NCBI GenBank assembly: GCA_958403385.1
Contig: CATXXC010000017.1
Coordinates: 1-45,836 of the forward strand
DNA: 45,836 nucleotides
From: an uncultured Collinsella sp.
GTDB lineage: Bacteria > Actinomycetota > Coriobacteriia > Coriobacteriales > Coriobacteriaceae
Reading direction: 5' to 3'
Shown: positions 15,159 through 24,069 of the stretch, one piece after another
Position numbering within the stretch: position 1 is the stretch's first letter
Layout of the letters: every line of letters begins with the position of its first letter
Program-made: the position numbers and the translations under genes
The notes under the pieces: model-generated
Databases searched by the model: none
Seen by the model: only the letters and a program-made list of their open reading frames with translations
Told to the model about the DNA's origin: nothing

Positions 15159-17183
15159 ATGCGTCAATTTAAGACCGAGAGCAAAAAACTGCTCGACCTC
15201 ATGATCAACTCCATCTACACCAATAAAGAAATCTTCCTGCGCGAGCTTATCTCTAACGCGAGCGACGCCGTCGACAAGCTCAACTTTAAGAGCCTGCAGG
15301 ACCCGAGCGTCAAGATCGACCAGGGCGACCTGGCCATTCGCGTCTCCTTTGATAAAGACGCCCGCACCATTACCATCTCGGATAACGGCATTGGCATGAC
15401 CGCCGAGGAGCTGGAGCGCAATCTGGGCACCATCGCCCATTCCGGCTCCGAGGAGTTTAAGACCGAGAACGCCGAGCAGCAGGGCTCCGATGTCGACATC
15501 ATCGGTCAGTTTGGCGTGGGCTTCTACTCGGCTTTTATGGTCGCCAGCCATGTGAAGGTCGTCAGCCGCGCCTACGGCGAGGATGTCGCCCATGTGTGGG
15601 AATCCGACGGTCTTGAGGGCTACACCATCGAGGACGGCGAGCGCGCCGAGCACGGTACCGATGTCATCCTGACGCTGCGCGAGAACGAGAAGCTCGATGC
15701 CGACGGCGAGGCCGAGACCTACGATCGCTTCCTGACCGAGTGGGGTCTCAAGAGCCTGATTCAGCAGTACAGTAACTATGTGCGTTACCCGATCCAGATG
15801 ATGGTGTCCAAGAGCCGCCAGAAACCCAAGCCCGAGGACGCCGGCGACGATTACAAGCCCGAGTACGAGGACTACCAGGAGCTCGAGACCGTCAATTCCA
15901 TGACACCGATCTGGAAGAAGCACAGCTCCGATGTCGAGCAGAAGGACTACGACGAGTTCTACAAGTCCACGTTCCACGACTTTGACGATCCTGCGCGCAC
16001 CATCAGCTTCCACGCCGAGGGCACGCTCGAGTATGACGCCCTGCTGTTTGTGCCGGGACGCGCGCCGTTCGATCTGTACAGCAAGGACTACGAGAAGGGT
16101 CTGGCGCTCTACAGCTCCAACGTCCTGATCATGGAGAAGTGCGACGACCTGCTGCCCGACTACTACAACTTTGTCCGCGGCGTCGTGGATTCCGCCGACG
16201 TGTCGCTCAACATCTCGCGCGAGACGCTGCAGCAGAACCGTCAGCTCAAGGCCATCGCCAAGCGTGTGGAAAAGAAGATTACCGCCGACCTTGAGGATAT
16301 GCGTGACAACGACCGCGAGGCCTACGAGAAGTTCTTTGAGAACTTTGGCCGCGGTCTTAAGTACGGCATCTACTCGAGCTATGGCATGAAGGCCGATGAG
16401 CTCGCCGACCTGTTGCTGTTCTGGTCTGCCAAGGAACAGAAGATGATTACCCTGGCTGAGTATGCCAAGGGCATGCCTGAGGATCAGAAGGCCATCTACT
16501 ACGCCGCCGGCGACTCGCGTGAGCGCTTGGCCAAGATGCCCGTGGTAAAGGGCGTGCTCGACCGCGGCTATGACGTGCTGCTGCTGACGCAGGATGTGGA
16601 TGAGTTCACGTTCCAGGCTATGCGTGAGTACGTTGCCGCCGATATGCCCAAGATCTACGAGGACGATGCCGCCCGCGAGGCTGCCGAAAAGGCCGTGGCC
16701 GATGGTGCCGAGCCCGAGGTTGAGGATCGTCACCTGGAGCTCAAGAACGTCGCAACCGGTGATCTTGACCTGGCGACCGAGGACGAGAAAAAGGAGGCCG
16801 AGGACGCCACCAAGGAGAACGAGGACCTCTTTAACGCCATGAAGGAGGCACTCGGCGACAAGGTCGAGAAGGTTGCCGTCTCCGCGCGCCTGACCGATGC
16901 CCCCGCTTGCATCACCACCGAGGGCCCGCTTTCGCTTGAGATGGAGAAGGTGCTCCAGAAGGGACCCGAGGGCGCGCCCGACGGTATGCCCAAGAGCCAG
17001 CGCGTGCTCGAGCTCAACGCCAAGCACCCGGTCTTTGCCAAGCTCGTCGCTGCTCAGAAGGCGGGCGACACTGACAAGATCAAGCAGTACTCAGGCTTGC
17101 TCTACGATCAGGCCCTGCTGGTCGAGGGCATCCTCCCCGAGGACCCCGTGGCCTTCGCGGCGGCTGTTTGCAACTTGATGTAG
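15159..17183 (+). CDS. htpG: Molecular chaperone HtpG (Hsp90)
   Basis: 674 residues. ATP-dependent cytosolic chaperone that acts as a dimer. The N-terminal GHKL ATPase domain shows LRELISNASDAVDKL, the ATP-lid DNGIGMT and GQFGVGFYSAF. The middle domain carries PDYYNFVRGVVDSADVSLNI and the catalytic-loop segment ISRETLQQNRQL. The C-terminal dimerisation region ends AAVCNLM. It is about 50 residues longer than the E. coli protein; part of the excess is the acidic, Lys/Glu-rich segment around residues 525-560. AAAGGA lies before the ATG. Monocistronic; no CIRCE element was seen. Confidence 0.97.
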   Translation: MRQFKTESKKLLDLMINSIYTNKEIFLRELISNASDAVDKLNFKSLQDPSVKIDQGDLAIRVSFDKDARTITISDNGIGMTAEELERNLGTIAHSGSEEFKTENAEQQGSDVDIIGQFGVGFYSAFMVASHVKVVSRAYGEDVAHVWESDGLEGYTIEDGERAEHGTDVILTLRENEKLDADGEAETYDRFLTEWGLKSLIQQYSNYVRYPIQMMVSKSRQKPKPEDAGDDYKPEYEDYQELETVNSMTPIWKKHSSDVEQKDYDEFYKSTFHDFDDPARTISFHAEGTLEYDALLFVPGRAPFDLYSKDYEKGLALYSSNVLIMEKCDDLLPDYYNFVRGVVDSADVSLNISRETLQQNRQLKAIAKRVEKKITADLEDMRDNDREAYEKFFENFGRGLKYGIYSSYGMKADELADLLLFWSAKEQKMITLAEYAKGMPEDQKAIYYAAGDSRERLAKMPVVKGVLDRGYDVLLLTQDVDEFTFQAMREYVAADMPKIYEDDAAREAAEKAVADGAEPEVEDRHLELKNVATGDLDLATEDEKKEAEDATKENEDLFNAMKEALGDKVEKVAVSARLTDAPACITTEGPLSLEMEKVLQKGPEGAPDGMPKSQRVLELNAKHPVFAKLVAAQKAGDTDKIKQYSGLLYDQALLVEGILPEDPVAFAAAVCNLM

Positions 17184-17190
17184 TTAGGTA

Positions 17191-17217
17191 GTTACGCGGT
17201 TTACCAAACCGCGTAAC
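17191..17217 (+). other. 12-bp perfect hairpin after htpG
   Basis: GTTACGCGGTTT, loop ACC, AAACCGCGTAAC. It starts 8 bp after the htpG stop and has no T-run, so it is more likely an RNA end-protection or processing structure than a terminator. Confidence 0.5.
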
Positions 17218-17238
17218 AGCTCGACGCTGCCCTCAGTT

Positions 17239-17389
17239 CCGCCGTTCTAACGAACGGCGGACCAGTCGACGCTGCGCGGGCGCCAGAGCGACAACTTGTC
17301 ATTCAAAGAGGACGGCATGACCAGAAGGTCTATGCCGTCCTCTTTTCATGCCAATTTGTTCGCTCTGGCGCCCGCTCGCTGGCATTGCC
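17239..17389 (+). repeat. Covarying structured element, copy A1
   Basis: Parts in order: hairpin CCGCCGTTC-TAAC-GAACGGCGG (17239-17260); conserved linker with CGACGCTGC; 16-bp outer stem (17276-17291 with 17360-17375); inner 18-bp hairpin at 17305-17345 with tip GACC-AGAA-GGTC, a single bulged T after GGTC, and a following TTTT; conserved right flank CGCTCGCTGGCATT. The inner hairpin can serve as the htpG terminator. Copy A2 (22657-22807, opposite orientation) keeps the tip, left hairpin and flanks but has different stems. Confidence 0.75.
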
Positions 17390-17419
17390 AAAACATCGAT
17401 GTTACCGTGGTCCAAACTA

Positions 17420-17471
17420 GTCGTTGGGGGCGTTCTTGTTTGACCAGTCGTTTAAGAACGTCCCCGATGAC
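17420..17471 (+). other. Long hairpin between htpG and the YhgE genes
   Basis: 18-bp stem (17420-17437 with 17454-17471) around a 16-nt loop. All three non-Watson-Crick positions are G-T/T-G in the + strand. It holds GGGGGCGTTCTT and AAGAACGTCCCC. It lies 130 bp before the next promoter. Confidence 0.55.
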
Positions 17472-17597
17472 TATTTGAATTGCTAATTTGTGCGGGTTGT
17501 GGTTTTGTAACCTGCTGTAATTTAAGATACTGTACAACTGTACGTTAACTCATCTTCGTAGTATATTGCTACCCGCAAAACTCAACACCATTGTGCT

Positions 17598-17625
17598 TTG
17601 AGACGTTAAAGCGCCTCCGTACAAT
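17598..17625 (+). promoter_or_regulatory. Promoter of the YhgE pair
   Basis: TTGAGA at 17598-17603, a 16-bp spacer, TACAAT at 17620-17625. A start site near 17632 rules out translation starts upstream of that point. Confidence 0.55.
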
Positions 17626-17674
17626 GGTTGTCGATAGTACGATTCGATTCAACGACAGGATGGATGGTCCAAGC

Positions 17675-20440
17675 GTGAGTCTCGGCAGCAAACTATCCAA
17701 CGCAAAGGTCTCCTTTGCGATCTTTAAGCGCGACATCAAGCGATTGCTCGTGAACCCCGTCGCCCTGGTGGTTACTTTGGGCGTGTGCGTCATTCCCTCG
17801 CTGTATGCCTGGTACAACATCGTGGCTAACTGGGATCCGTACGGAAACACCCAGGGTATCAAGATTACCATCGCCAACAACGATCGGGGCACCCAAAACG
17901 ACTTGGTGGGCGAGCTCAACGCGGGCGACCAGGTCGTCGATCAGCTCAAGGAGAACGATCAGCTGGGCTGGACCTTCGTCGATTCGGCGGCCGACGCCAA
18001 GGAGGGCGTCGAGAGCGGTGAGTACTATGCGGCCATCGTAATCCCTAAGAACTTCTCGGATAACCTGGTCTCGATGCTCGACGGCAACTACCATCAGCCC
18101 AAGCTTACGTACTACGTCAATGAGAAGAAGAGCGCTATTGCGCCCAAGGTTACCGACACCGGTGCAAACACCATCGAGGAGCAGATCAACTCGGAATTTG
18201 TCTCCACGGTGGGCGAGACCGTTGCCAGTATTGCCAAGGATGCCGGAGTCGATTTAAAGGACAAGGCAACCCAGACTCAGGATTCGTTGGCCGGTTCGGT
18301 ATCAGAGGCTTCCGATACGTTGGGCGAAGTGCGTGATTCGATTGGCGACATGAATGCCGCCATCGATAAGACGAGTGGTTCCATTGCCTCGGCAGATGCG
18401 GCACTTGCCGGTCTGCAGGGTCAGGCGCCGTCGCTGACGCAGGCGATCTCCCAGGGCAATGACCTGCTGGGCGAGGCTCGCGCCACGGCGGGCAACTCTG
18501 TCGCCTCGCTCTCCAAGGCGCTCTCGGAAGGCAGCCTTGCGCTCACCAAGACGTCAGCCTCCGCAAACGCTGCGATTGGCAAGCTGACGGGCACGGTCGC
18601 ATCTACGACTACCCGTATCGACAACTCGCTTGAGTCTCTCCAAGCGACGATCGACCACAATAAGGCCGTTATCGGGCACTTGGAAATTCTCGTCAATGAC
18701 ACGTCGACAGGTTCCAAGGAAATTGACGCGCGCATTGTATCGATCATCGATTTGCTCCGCGAGCAGAATGAAAAGCTTCAGAGCATCAAGGACGGTCTGT
18801 CTGCGCAGTCGAGCGCCATGGCGAATGACGCTGCGGCTGTCTCGGGTGCCAGCGACGCTATCAATAATGCAATTCAGACCGGTGCGACCAACCTTGGCCA
18901 GGCTCAGACGGACCTGGGTCAAAACGCGCTGCCGAAGGTCTCGAGCGCACTTGATTCGTTTGCCGCCGTCTCGGGTGATCTGACGGGAATCGTGTCTGGC
19001 CTCACGCCTACTATTGCAAGTGCGCGCGGTACACTTTCGCAACTCAACGCTACGCTCGGCCAGGCCAAGACCACGCTGTCCCAGACCGATTCCTCGCTTG
19101 CCAAGGTCCAGGACAAGCTTGCAACCGCCGCCAATGACATCGCGGCGCTGCAGACCTCCGAGTCCATGGGCGAGCTGGCCGATCTGATGGGCGTCGACGT
19201 CGATGATGTTGCAGACTTCATGGCATCTCCGGTCGAGCTGACCTCAAAGTCAATTTACCCGGTCAAGAGCTTTGGTTCGGGCATTGCCCCGTTCTATACC
19301 AATCTGGCGCTGTGGGTGGGCGGCTACGTGCTTATCGCCATCTACAAGCTCGAGGTCGACCGCGAAGGCATCGGCAGCTTTACCGCGCGCCAAGGCTACT
19401 TTGGCCGCTGGTTGCTCATGGTGATCCTGGGCGCGTTGCAGGCCATCATCGTTACGGTAGGCGATCTGGTGATCGGCGTGCAGTGCGTCAGCCCGCTGCT
19501 GTTCGTGCTGGGCGGCATCGCCATCTCGTTCACCTACGTCAATATCATCTATGCGCTGTCCACCACGTTTAAGCATATCGGCAAGGCTATCGGCGTCATT
19601 CTGGTTATCGTGCAGATCCCGGGTTCGTCGGGCATGTACCCCATCGAGATGATGCCAGGCTTCTTCCAGTGGCTGCACCCGCTGCTGCCCTTTACCTACG
19701 GCATCAATCTGCTGCGCGAGACGGTCGGCGGCATGTATTCGTTCAACTACCTGTTTAACCTGTGCATTCTGGGCGTGTTCTTGATCGTGGCGCTCTTTAT
19801 CGGCCTGCAGCTGCGTCCGCTGCTGCTCAACCTTAACCTGCTCTTTGATAAACAGCTCTCCACGACCGGTATGATGATTTGCGAGTCCAACGACCTGCCG
19901 CGCCAGCGCTACTCGCTGCGCACGGCCATGCGTGTCATGCTCGATTCCGATTCGTACCGTCGCGAACTGCTCGATCATGCGGTCGCCTTTGAACATCGCT
20001 ACCCGTACTACATCAAGGGCGGTTTCGCCGCTGTAGTCGGCGTGCAGGTGCTGCTCTTCGTTCTGTCGACGGTTCTCGATATCGACAACAATGGCAAGAT
20101 CATTCTGCTGGTCATCTGGATTATCTCGGTCATTGCCATCTGCGGCTGGCTCATCAACATCGAGTACATCCGCGCAAGCCTCAACACCCAGATGCGCATC
20201 TCGGCGCTTTCGGATGAGGACCTGCGCCGCGAGATGCGCGAGCACACGGCCGCCATTCCGGCCGCTCGTCACATGTTCGGCTTGAATGCGAGCGAGCGGG
20301 GGTCTGAACCCAAGACTCAGATTGTCAGCCAATGCGGTCATCGCGATGCGGTCCATGTGCCCGAGAACGGGGATGACACGTTTGTGATGAATGGAAAGAA
20401 CGCCCCGCTCGGCAAGCACTCCAAAGGAGGTGAGGCATAA
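17675..20440 (+). CDS. YhgE/Pip-domain membrane protein with C-terminal extension
   Basis: 921 residues from GTG 17675; earlier in-frame starts lie in or before the promoter or lack a ribosome site. Layout: N-terminal TM (about 30-52, ending in IPSLYAWYN), a conserved extracellular start (WDPYGNT), a long helical/coiled-coil region rich in Ala, Ser, Thr, Leu, Gln and Asp (about 170-530), then six or so TMs of ABC-2 permease type. Relatives include phage infection protein Pip and ESX/WXG100-linked YhgE. After the permease core, about 180 residues add two more TMs (near GGFAAVVGVQVLLFVLSTV and IILLVIWIISVIAI) and a basic tail, which the second copy lacks. The gene ends directly at the start of the next YhgE gene. 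Confidence 0.88.
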   Translation: MSLGSKLSNAKVSFAIFKRDIKRLLVNPVALVVTLGVCVIPSLYAWYNIVANWDPYGNTQGIKITIANNDRGTQNDLVGELNAGDQVVDQLKENDQLGWTFVDSAADAKEGVESGEYYAAIVIPKNFSDNLVSMLDGNYHQPKLTYYVNEKKSAIAPKVTDTGANTIEEQINSEFVSTVGETVASIAKDAGVDLKDKATQTQDSLAGSVSEASDTLGEVRDSIGDMNAAIDKTSGSIASADAALAGLQGQAPSLTQAISQGNDLLGEARATAGNSVASLSKALSEGSLALTKTSASANAAIGKLTGTVASTTTRIDNSLESLQATIDHNKAVIGHLEILVNDTSTGSKEIDARIVSIIDLLREQNEKLQSIKDGLSAQSSAMANDAAAVSGASDAINNAIQTGATNLGQAQTDLGQNALPKVSSALDSFAAVSGDLTGIVSGLTPTIASARGTLSQLNATLGQAKTTLSQTDSSLAKVQDKLATAANDIAALQTSESMGELADLMGVDVDDVADFMASPVELTSKSIYPVKSFGSGIAPFYTNLALWVGGYVLIAIYKLEVDREGIGSFTARQGYFGRWLLMVILGALQAIIVTVGDLVIGVQCVSPLLFVLGGIAISFTYVNIIYALSTTFKHIGKAIGVILVIVQIPGSSGMYPIEMMPGFFQWLHPLLPFTYGINLLRETVGGMYSFNYLFNLCILGVFLIVALFIGLQLRPLLLNLNLLFDKQLSTTGMMICESNDLPRQRYSLRTAMRVMLDSDSYRRELLDHAVAFEHRYPYYIKGGFAAVVGVQVLLFVLSTVLDIDNNGKIILLVIWIISVIAICGWLINIEYIRASLNTQMRISALSDEDLRREMREHTAAIPAARHMFGLNASERGSEPKTQIVSQCGHRDAVHVPENGDDTFVMNGKNAPLGKHSKGGEA

Positions 20441-22630
20441 ATGAAGAACATCCTGCATCTGTTTAGGCGCGATGTCCAAAACGTGTCTCGCTCCGTGATC
20501 GGCTTGATTGTCGTGATGGGCCTCATTATCGTGCCGTGTCTGTACGCGTGGTTTAACATCGCCGGCAGCTGGGATCCGTACGGCAACACCGGCAATCTTA
20601 AGATCGCCGTGGTCAACACCGATGAGGGTTACGAGAGCGATCTGATTCCCGTCGAGGTTAACGTGGGCGAAAACGTGACCGCCACCCTACGCGGCAACGA
20701 GAGCTTCGATTGGGTTGTGCTTAACGATCGCGAAAAGGCTATCGAGGGCGTTAAGTCGGGCGCGTACTATGCTGCCGTCGTTATCCCCAAAACGTTTAGC
20801 GCTGACATGATGACGCTTTTCTCGACCGACGTGAAACACGCCGATATCGAGTTTTACGAGAACCAGAAGGCCAACGCCATCGCGCAGATCGTGACCGAGA
20901 AGGGTTCGAGCGCCGTTCAAAGCCAGGTTAACGAAACTTTTACCGAGACCATTACGAGCATCGGTCTTAAGACGGTGTCCAGCCTGCTCGATTACATGAG
21001 CACCGACCAGGTCAGCAACTTTATCGCCAACCTGTCCTCGACGCTCGGCGATTCGGTCCAGGACCTGCAGGACGTTCAGGCCAGCGCAACGTCGCTTGCG
21101 GGCATTTTGAGCTCCACGTCCGATTCGCTGACGTCGGCGGGCGGTATGCTCAAGCAGTCCGGATCGACCGAGGAGTCGGTGAAGCAGCTCATGCAGCATG
21201 CCGAGAGCGGTATTGCCGATTCCGAGCAAGCGCTCAAGTCTGCCAGCGATGCGATCGATGCCGCTATTGATGGGAGCGCAGGTTCGTTCGATAACGTTTC
21301 TACCGAGCTCGCAAAGGCATTCGACGCTGCAAACCAGCATGTCCATCTTACGGTGTCTCAGCTCAACGATGGCGCAGCGTCACTCAATAAACGTGCCGAC
21401 GAGATTAATGCCACGGCGAATGAGCTCCGTAGTCTTGCTGGCCAGGTGAGTAACGATAAGCTCAAGGCAGGGCTTGAGGATGCGGCTGCTGAGCTTGACA
21501 AAACCGCGACGGAGTACCGCAACAATGCCAATGAGCTGACGAATATCGCGACGTCGCTCACGAACAGCATGGCAGAGGTTAACAAGTCGCGTGCCGAGGT
21601 CGATCAGGCAATCGCGGATGCCAAGGCTGGTATCTCGGGCGCCAAGATTGACTACGACTCTACGTTTTCGGTCAAGGCCAAAGAACTCAAGAAGACTATT
21701 TCGGGCGTTTTGGATTCGCTCAACGGTATCTCGGGCGATCTGGATAGTGCTGTTGCCGGCCTGACCGCTGCGTCCGGTTCGCTGGCAAAGGGCCTCTCCA
21801 AGGCTGCAAAGCTGGTCAACAAGGCTTCCGATCAGTTGGGTGAGGCATCGGACAAGATCAGCGCGTTTAAGGACGAGCTTGACGGCGCCCTTATGTCGGA
21901 CGATCTGGCCACGATCAAGACAATGATCGGCAACGACCCCGAGGGTTTGGCCGCGTCGCTTTCCGGCCCCGTCGCGCTCGACCGCAAGCCGGTCTATCCG
22001 ATTCGCAATTACGGCTCTGCCATGGCGCCGTTCTACACGATTCTGTCGCTCTGGGTCGGTTCGATCGTGCTGGCGGCCATGATGAAGGTGTCGGTTGACG
22101 ATGAGCTCATCAACGAGCTCATCCCCGTGCGCCTGCACGAGATCTACCTGGGCCGTTACCTGTTCTTTGGCGGTCTGGCGCTGCTGCAGGCAACGCTCGT
22201 GTGCGCGGGCGACATCCTGTTCTTTGGCATCCAGTGCGACAACCCGCTGCAATTTGTGCTGGCGGGCTGGATCGCGAGCCTCGTGTTCTCCAATATCGTC
22301 TACACGCTTACGGTGTCGTTTGGCGATATCGGTAAGGCACTCGCTGTCGTGCTGTTGGTTATGCAGGTCGGCGGTTCGGGCGGTACGTTCCCCATCGAGA
22401 TGACCGGTCCCGTGTTCCAGGCGATATATCCGTTCCTGCCGTTTACCCACGGCATCAACGCCATGCATGCCGCCATGGCCGGTGCCTACCATATGGAGTA
22501 CTGGATTGAGCTGGGCATTCTGGCGAGCTATCTGATTCCGTCGCTGGCGCTGGGCGTGGTCTTCCGCCGTCCGGTCATCAAAGCCAACGACTGGATTATC
22601 GAAAAGCTGGAGTCGACAAAGCTAATTTAG
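20441..22630 (+). CDS. YhgE/Pip-domain membrane protein
   Basis: 729 residues; ATG immediately follows the previous stop codon, and AAAGGAGGTGA inside that gene's end serves as ribosome site, so the two are co-translated. N-terminal TM near residues 17-37 (VIGLIVVMGLIIVPCLYAW), FNIAGSWDPYGNT, a helical extracellular region (about 140-490), then six TMs of ABC-2 type ending VVFRRPVIKANDWIIEKLES. Family members are linked to surface assembly, type VII-like secretion and phage receptors; no WXG100 or EssC gene is nearby, so the substrate is unknown. A paralogue of the upstream gene without its C-terminal extension; the two may form a heterodimer. Confidence 0.9.
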   Translation: MKNILHLFRRDVQNVSRSVIGLIVVMGLIIVPCLYAWFNIAGSWDPYGNTGNLKIAVVNTDEGYESDLIPVEVNVGENVTATLRGNESFDWVVLNDREKAIEGVKSGAYYAAVVIPKTFSADMMTLFSTDVKHADIEFYENQKANAIAQIVTEKGSSAVQSQVNETFTETITSIGLKTVSSLLDYMSTDQVSNFIANLSSTLGDSVQDLQDVQASATSLAGILSSTSDSLTSAGGMLKQSGSTEESVKQLMQHAESGIADSEQALKSASDAIDAAIDGSAGSFDNVSTELAKAFDAANQHVHLTVSQLNDGAASLNKRADEINATANELRSLAGQVSNDKLKAGLEDAAAELDKTATEYRNNANELTNIATSLTNSMAEVNKSRAEVDQAIADAKAGISGAKIDYDSTFSVKAKELKKTISGVLDSLNGISGDLDSAVAGLTAASGSLAKGLSKAAKLVNKASDQLGEASDKISAFKDELDGALMSDDLATIKTMIGNDPEGLAASLSGPVALDRKPVYPIRNYGSAMAPFYTILSLWVGSIVLAAMMKVSVDDELINELIPVRLHEIYLGRYLFFGGLALLQATLVCAGDILFFGIQCDNPLQFVLAGWIASLVFSNIVYTLTVSFGDIGKALAVVLLVMQVGGSGGTFPIEMTGPVFQAIYPFLPFTHGINAMHAAMAGAYHMEYWIELGILASYLIPSLALGVVFRRPVIKANDWIIEKLESTKLI

Positions 22631-22656
22631 TGCGGTAACGTTAACGCTGATGTAGC

Positions 22657-22807
22657 ACTAATGCCAGCGAGCGAGCCGCATTTGCGCCAAGGTGACGTGA
22701 AATGAAAGGGCGCTGACCTTCTGGTCGCGCCCTTGAAATTGAACGTCAGATTGGCGTGAATGCGGCTCGCGCAGCGTCGGCCGGTCCGCCGTTCGGTAGA
22801 ACGGCGG
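22657..22807 (-). repeat. Covarying structured element, copy A2 (opposite orientation to A1)
   Basis: Read on the - strand: CCGCCGTTC-TACC-GAACGGCGG (22807-22786), CGACGCTGC linker, 20-bp outer stem (22751-22770 with 22671-22690), inner hairpin AAGGGCGC/GCGCCCTT with tip GACC-AGAA-GGTC and one bulged A (22734-22706), right flank CGCTCGCTGGCAT. Stem sequences differ from A1 while the core is kept. The only two non-Watson-Crick pairs of the outer stem are wobbles when the + strand is read. Confidence 0.75.
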
Positions 22808-22864
22808 AACAAAACGCTTTAGTGGGCTGGATTGCGATGCAACGCCGGTTGTTGCTACAGTAGC

Positions 22865-22897
22865 GGGGCGTGCCGGGGGTCCGGTGCGCCCCGTTTT
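22865..22897 (+). terminator. Terminator before the EamA gene
   Basis: 12-bp stem GGGGCGTGCCGG with CCGGTGCGCCCC (two T-G wobbles), loop GGGT, followed by GTTTTTAT. It probably ends the YhgE transcript. Confidence 0.75.
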
Positions 22898-22969
22898 TAT
22901 TTGACCATGAGGCGGCACGCAGCCATACGCGTGCGGACACCACGCCCAGATTGAGTGTGAGGATGTTCC

Positions 22970-23953
22970 ATGGCCCAATACGCTGCCAACGAAATCGAGA
23001 ATATGCCCGATAGCCCTGTAGCCCGCGAAGACCTAGGTGCCGGCGGTGCCTCTCGCGGTGCCGGTGCGCGCTCGCCGCTGTTCTGGAAGGTCTTGCTGCT
23101 TTCGGTGGCGGTCATCTGGGGCTATTCCTTCACCACCATGAAGGATGCGCTCGATACCATTCCGGTGTTCGAGCTGCTCTACATTCGTTTTCTTCCGGCG
23201 TCGTTGGTCATGCTTGCCATCTTCCACGAGCGCATTGTTGCCCATTTCAACGCTCGAAACCTGATTGTTGGACTTGGCATGGGCGCGCTCATGTGGGGTG
23301 CCTACGGTTTGCAGACGATCGGCCTGGCACAGACCACGGCAGGCAAGAGTGCATTTTTGACGGGCACGTACTGCATCTTGGTTCCGTTTGCGAGCTACGT
23401 TCTAAGCGGCGAAAAGCTTACCCGTTACAACTTGGGCGCCGCGTTGCTGTGCCTGGCGGGTATTGGTCTGGTGGCGCTCGATAGCGTCGAGTTCAATGTC
23501 GGCGATGTCATCACACTGGGCGGTGCGGTCTTCTTTGCCATCCAGATGGCGGTGACCGCCAAGTATGGCCGCAAGATGGACATCAACGTCATCACGTTTT
23601 GGATGTTTGTGGGCAACGGCGTGCTGAGCCTGATCTCGTCGCTGCTATTCGAGACCCAAGCGCCGCTGTCCGTTTGGACGCCGAGCTTTATCAGTGTGAT
23701 GGCGTTTCTCTCGGTGGGCTGCACATGTGTGGCTCTGCTCATCCAAAACGTCGGCCTGGCGCATGTCCCGGCCTCAACGGGCTCGCTGCTCCTTTCGATG
23801 GAGTCGCCTTCGGGTGTGCTGTTCTCGGTGCTGCTGATGGGGGAGGCGCTCACCTCGCGCCTGCTCGCCGGCTTCGCGCTCATCTTCCTGTCGATTATTT
23901 TGAGCGAGACGCATTTCGATTTCTTGCGCCGAAAATCACACCCGCAATTGTAA
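22970..23953 (+). CDS. EamA/DMT-family transporter
   Basis: 327 residues, about ten hydrophobic segments after a polar N-terminal 35 residues, in the two-repeat (5+5 TM) layout of drug/metabolite transporters. Family-typical stretches: VAVIWGYSFTTMKDAL and PVFELLYIRFLPASLVML early, SAFLTGTYCILVPFASYVLSGEKLT in the middle, and PASTGSLLLSMESPSGVLFSVLLMGEAL late. The substrate cannot be predicted. GAGGATG precedes the ATG. Single gene, closed by the terminator at 23966. Confidence 0.9.
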   Translation: MAQYAANEIENMPDSPVAREDLGAGGASRGAGARSPLFWKVLLLSVAVIWGYSFTTMKDALDTIPVFELLYIRFLPASLVMLAIFHERIVAHFNARNLIVGLGMGALMWGAYGLQTIGLAQTTAGKSAFLTGTYCILVPFASYVLSGEKLTRYNLGAALLCLAGIGLVALDSVEFNVGDVITLGGAVFFAIQMAVTAKYGRKMDINVITFWMFVGNGVLSLISSLLFETQAPLSVWTPSFISVMAFLSVGCTCVALLIQNVGLAHVPASTGSLLLSMESPSGVLFSVLLMGEALTSRLLAGFALIFLSIILSETHFDFLRRKSHPQL

Positions 23954-23965
23954 ACAACTTGTTGC

Positions 23966-23990
23966 GCCGCCCTCCCAGGGCGGCATTTTT
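23966..23990 (+). terminator. Terminator of the EamA gene
   Basis: GCCGCCCT, loop CCC, AGGGCGGC, then ATTTTTT. It starts 12 bp after the stop codon. Confidence 0.85.
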
Positions 23991-24069
23991 TATGTCATGC
24001 CCTTACAGTTGTGCCTTGCACTTTACGCTATCAAAGTGCGTGCTGCAAAAACGTTACTGGAGGGCATCT

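Noticed and set aside
15057..17027. Long open frame opposite htpG (656 codons)
   Set aside because: Shadow of htpG, caused by high GC third positions; no ribosome site and no recognisable domain.
17191..17217. htpG terminator
   Set aside because: The hairpin is strong but no T-run follows; the inner hairpin of element A1 at 17305-17345 is the better terminator.
17674..22810. Composite transposon bounded by inverted A elements
   Set aside because: No transposase inside, no target-site duplication seen, and codon use matches the genome; the inverted placement may be coincidence.
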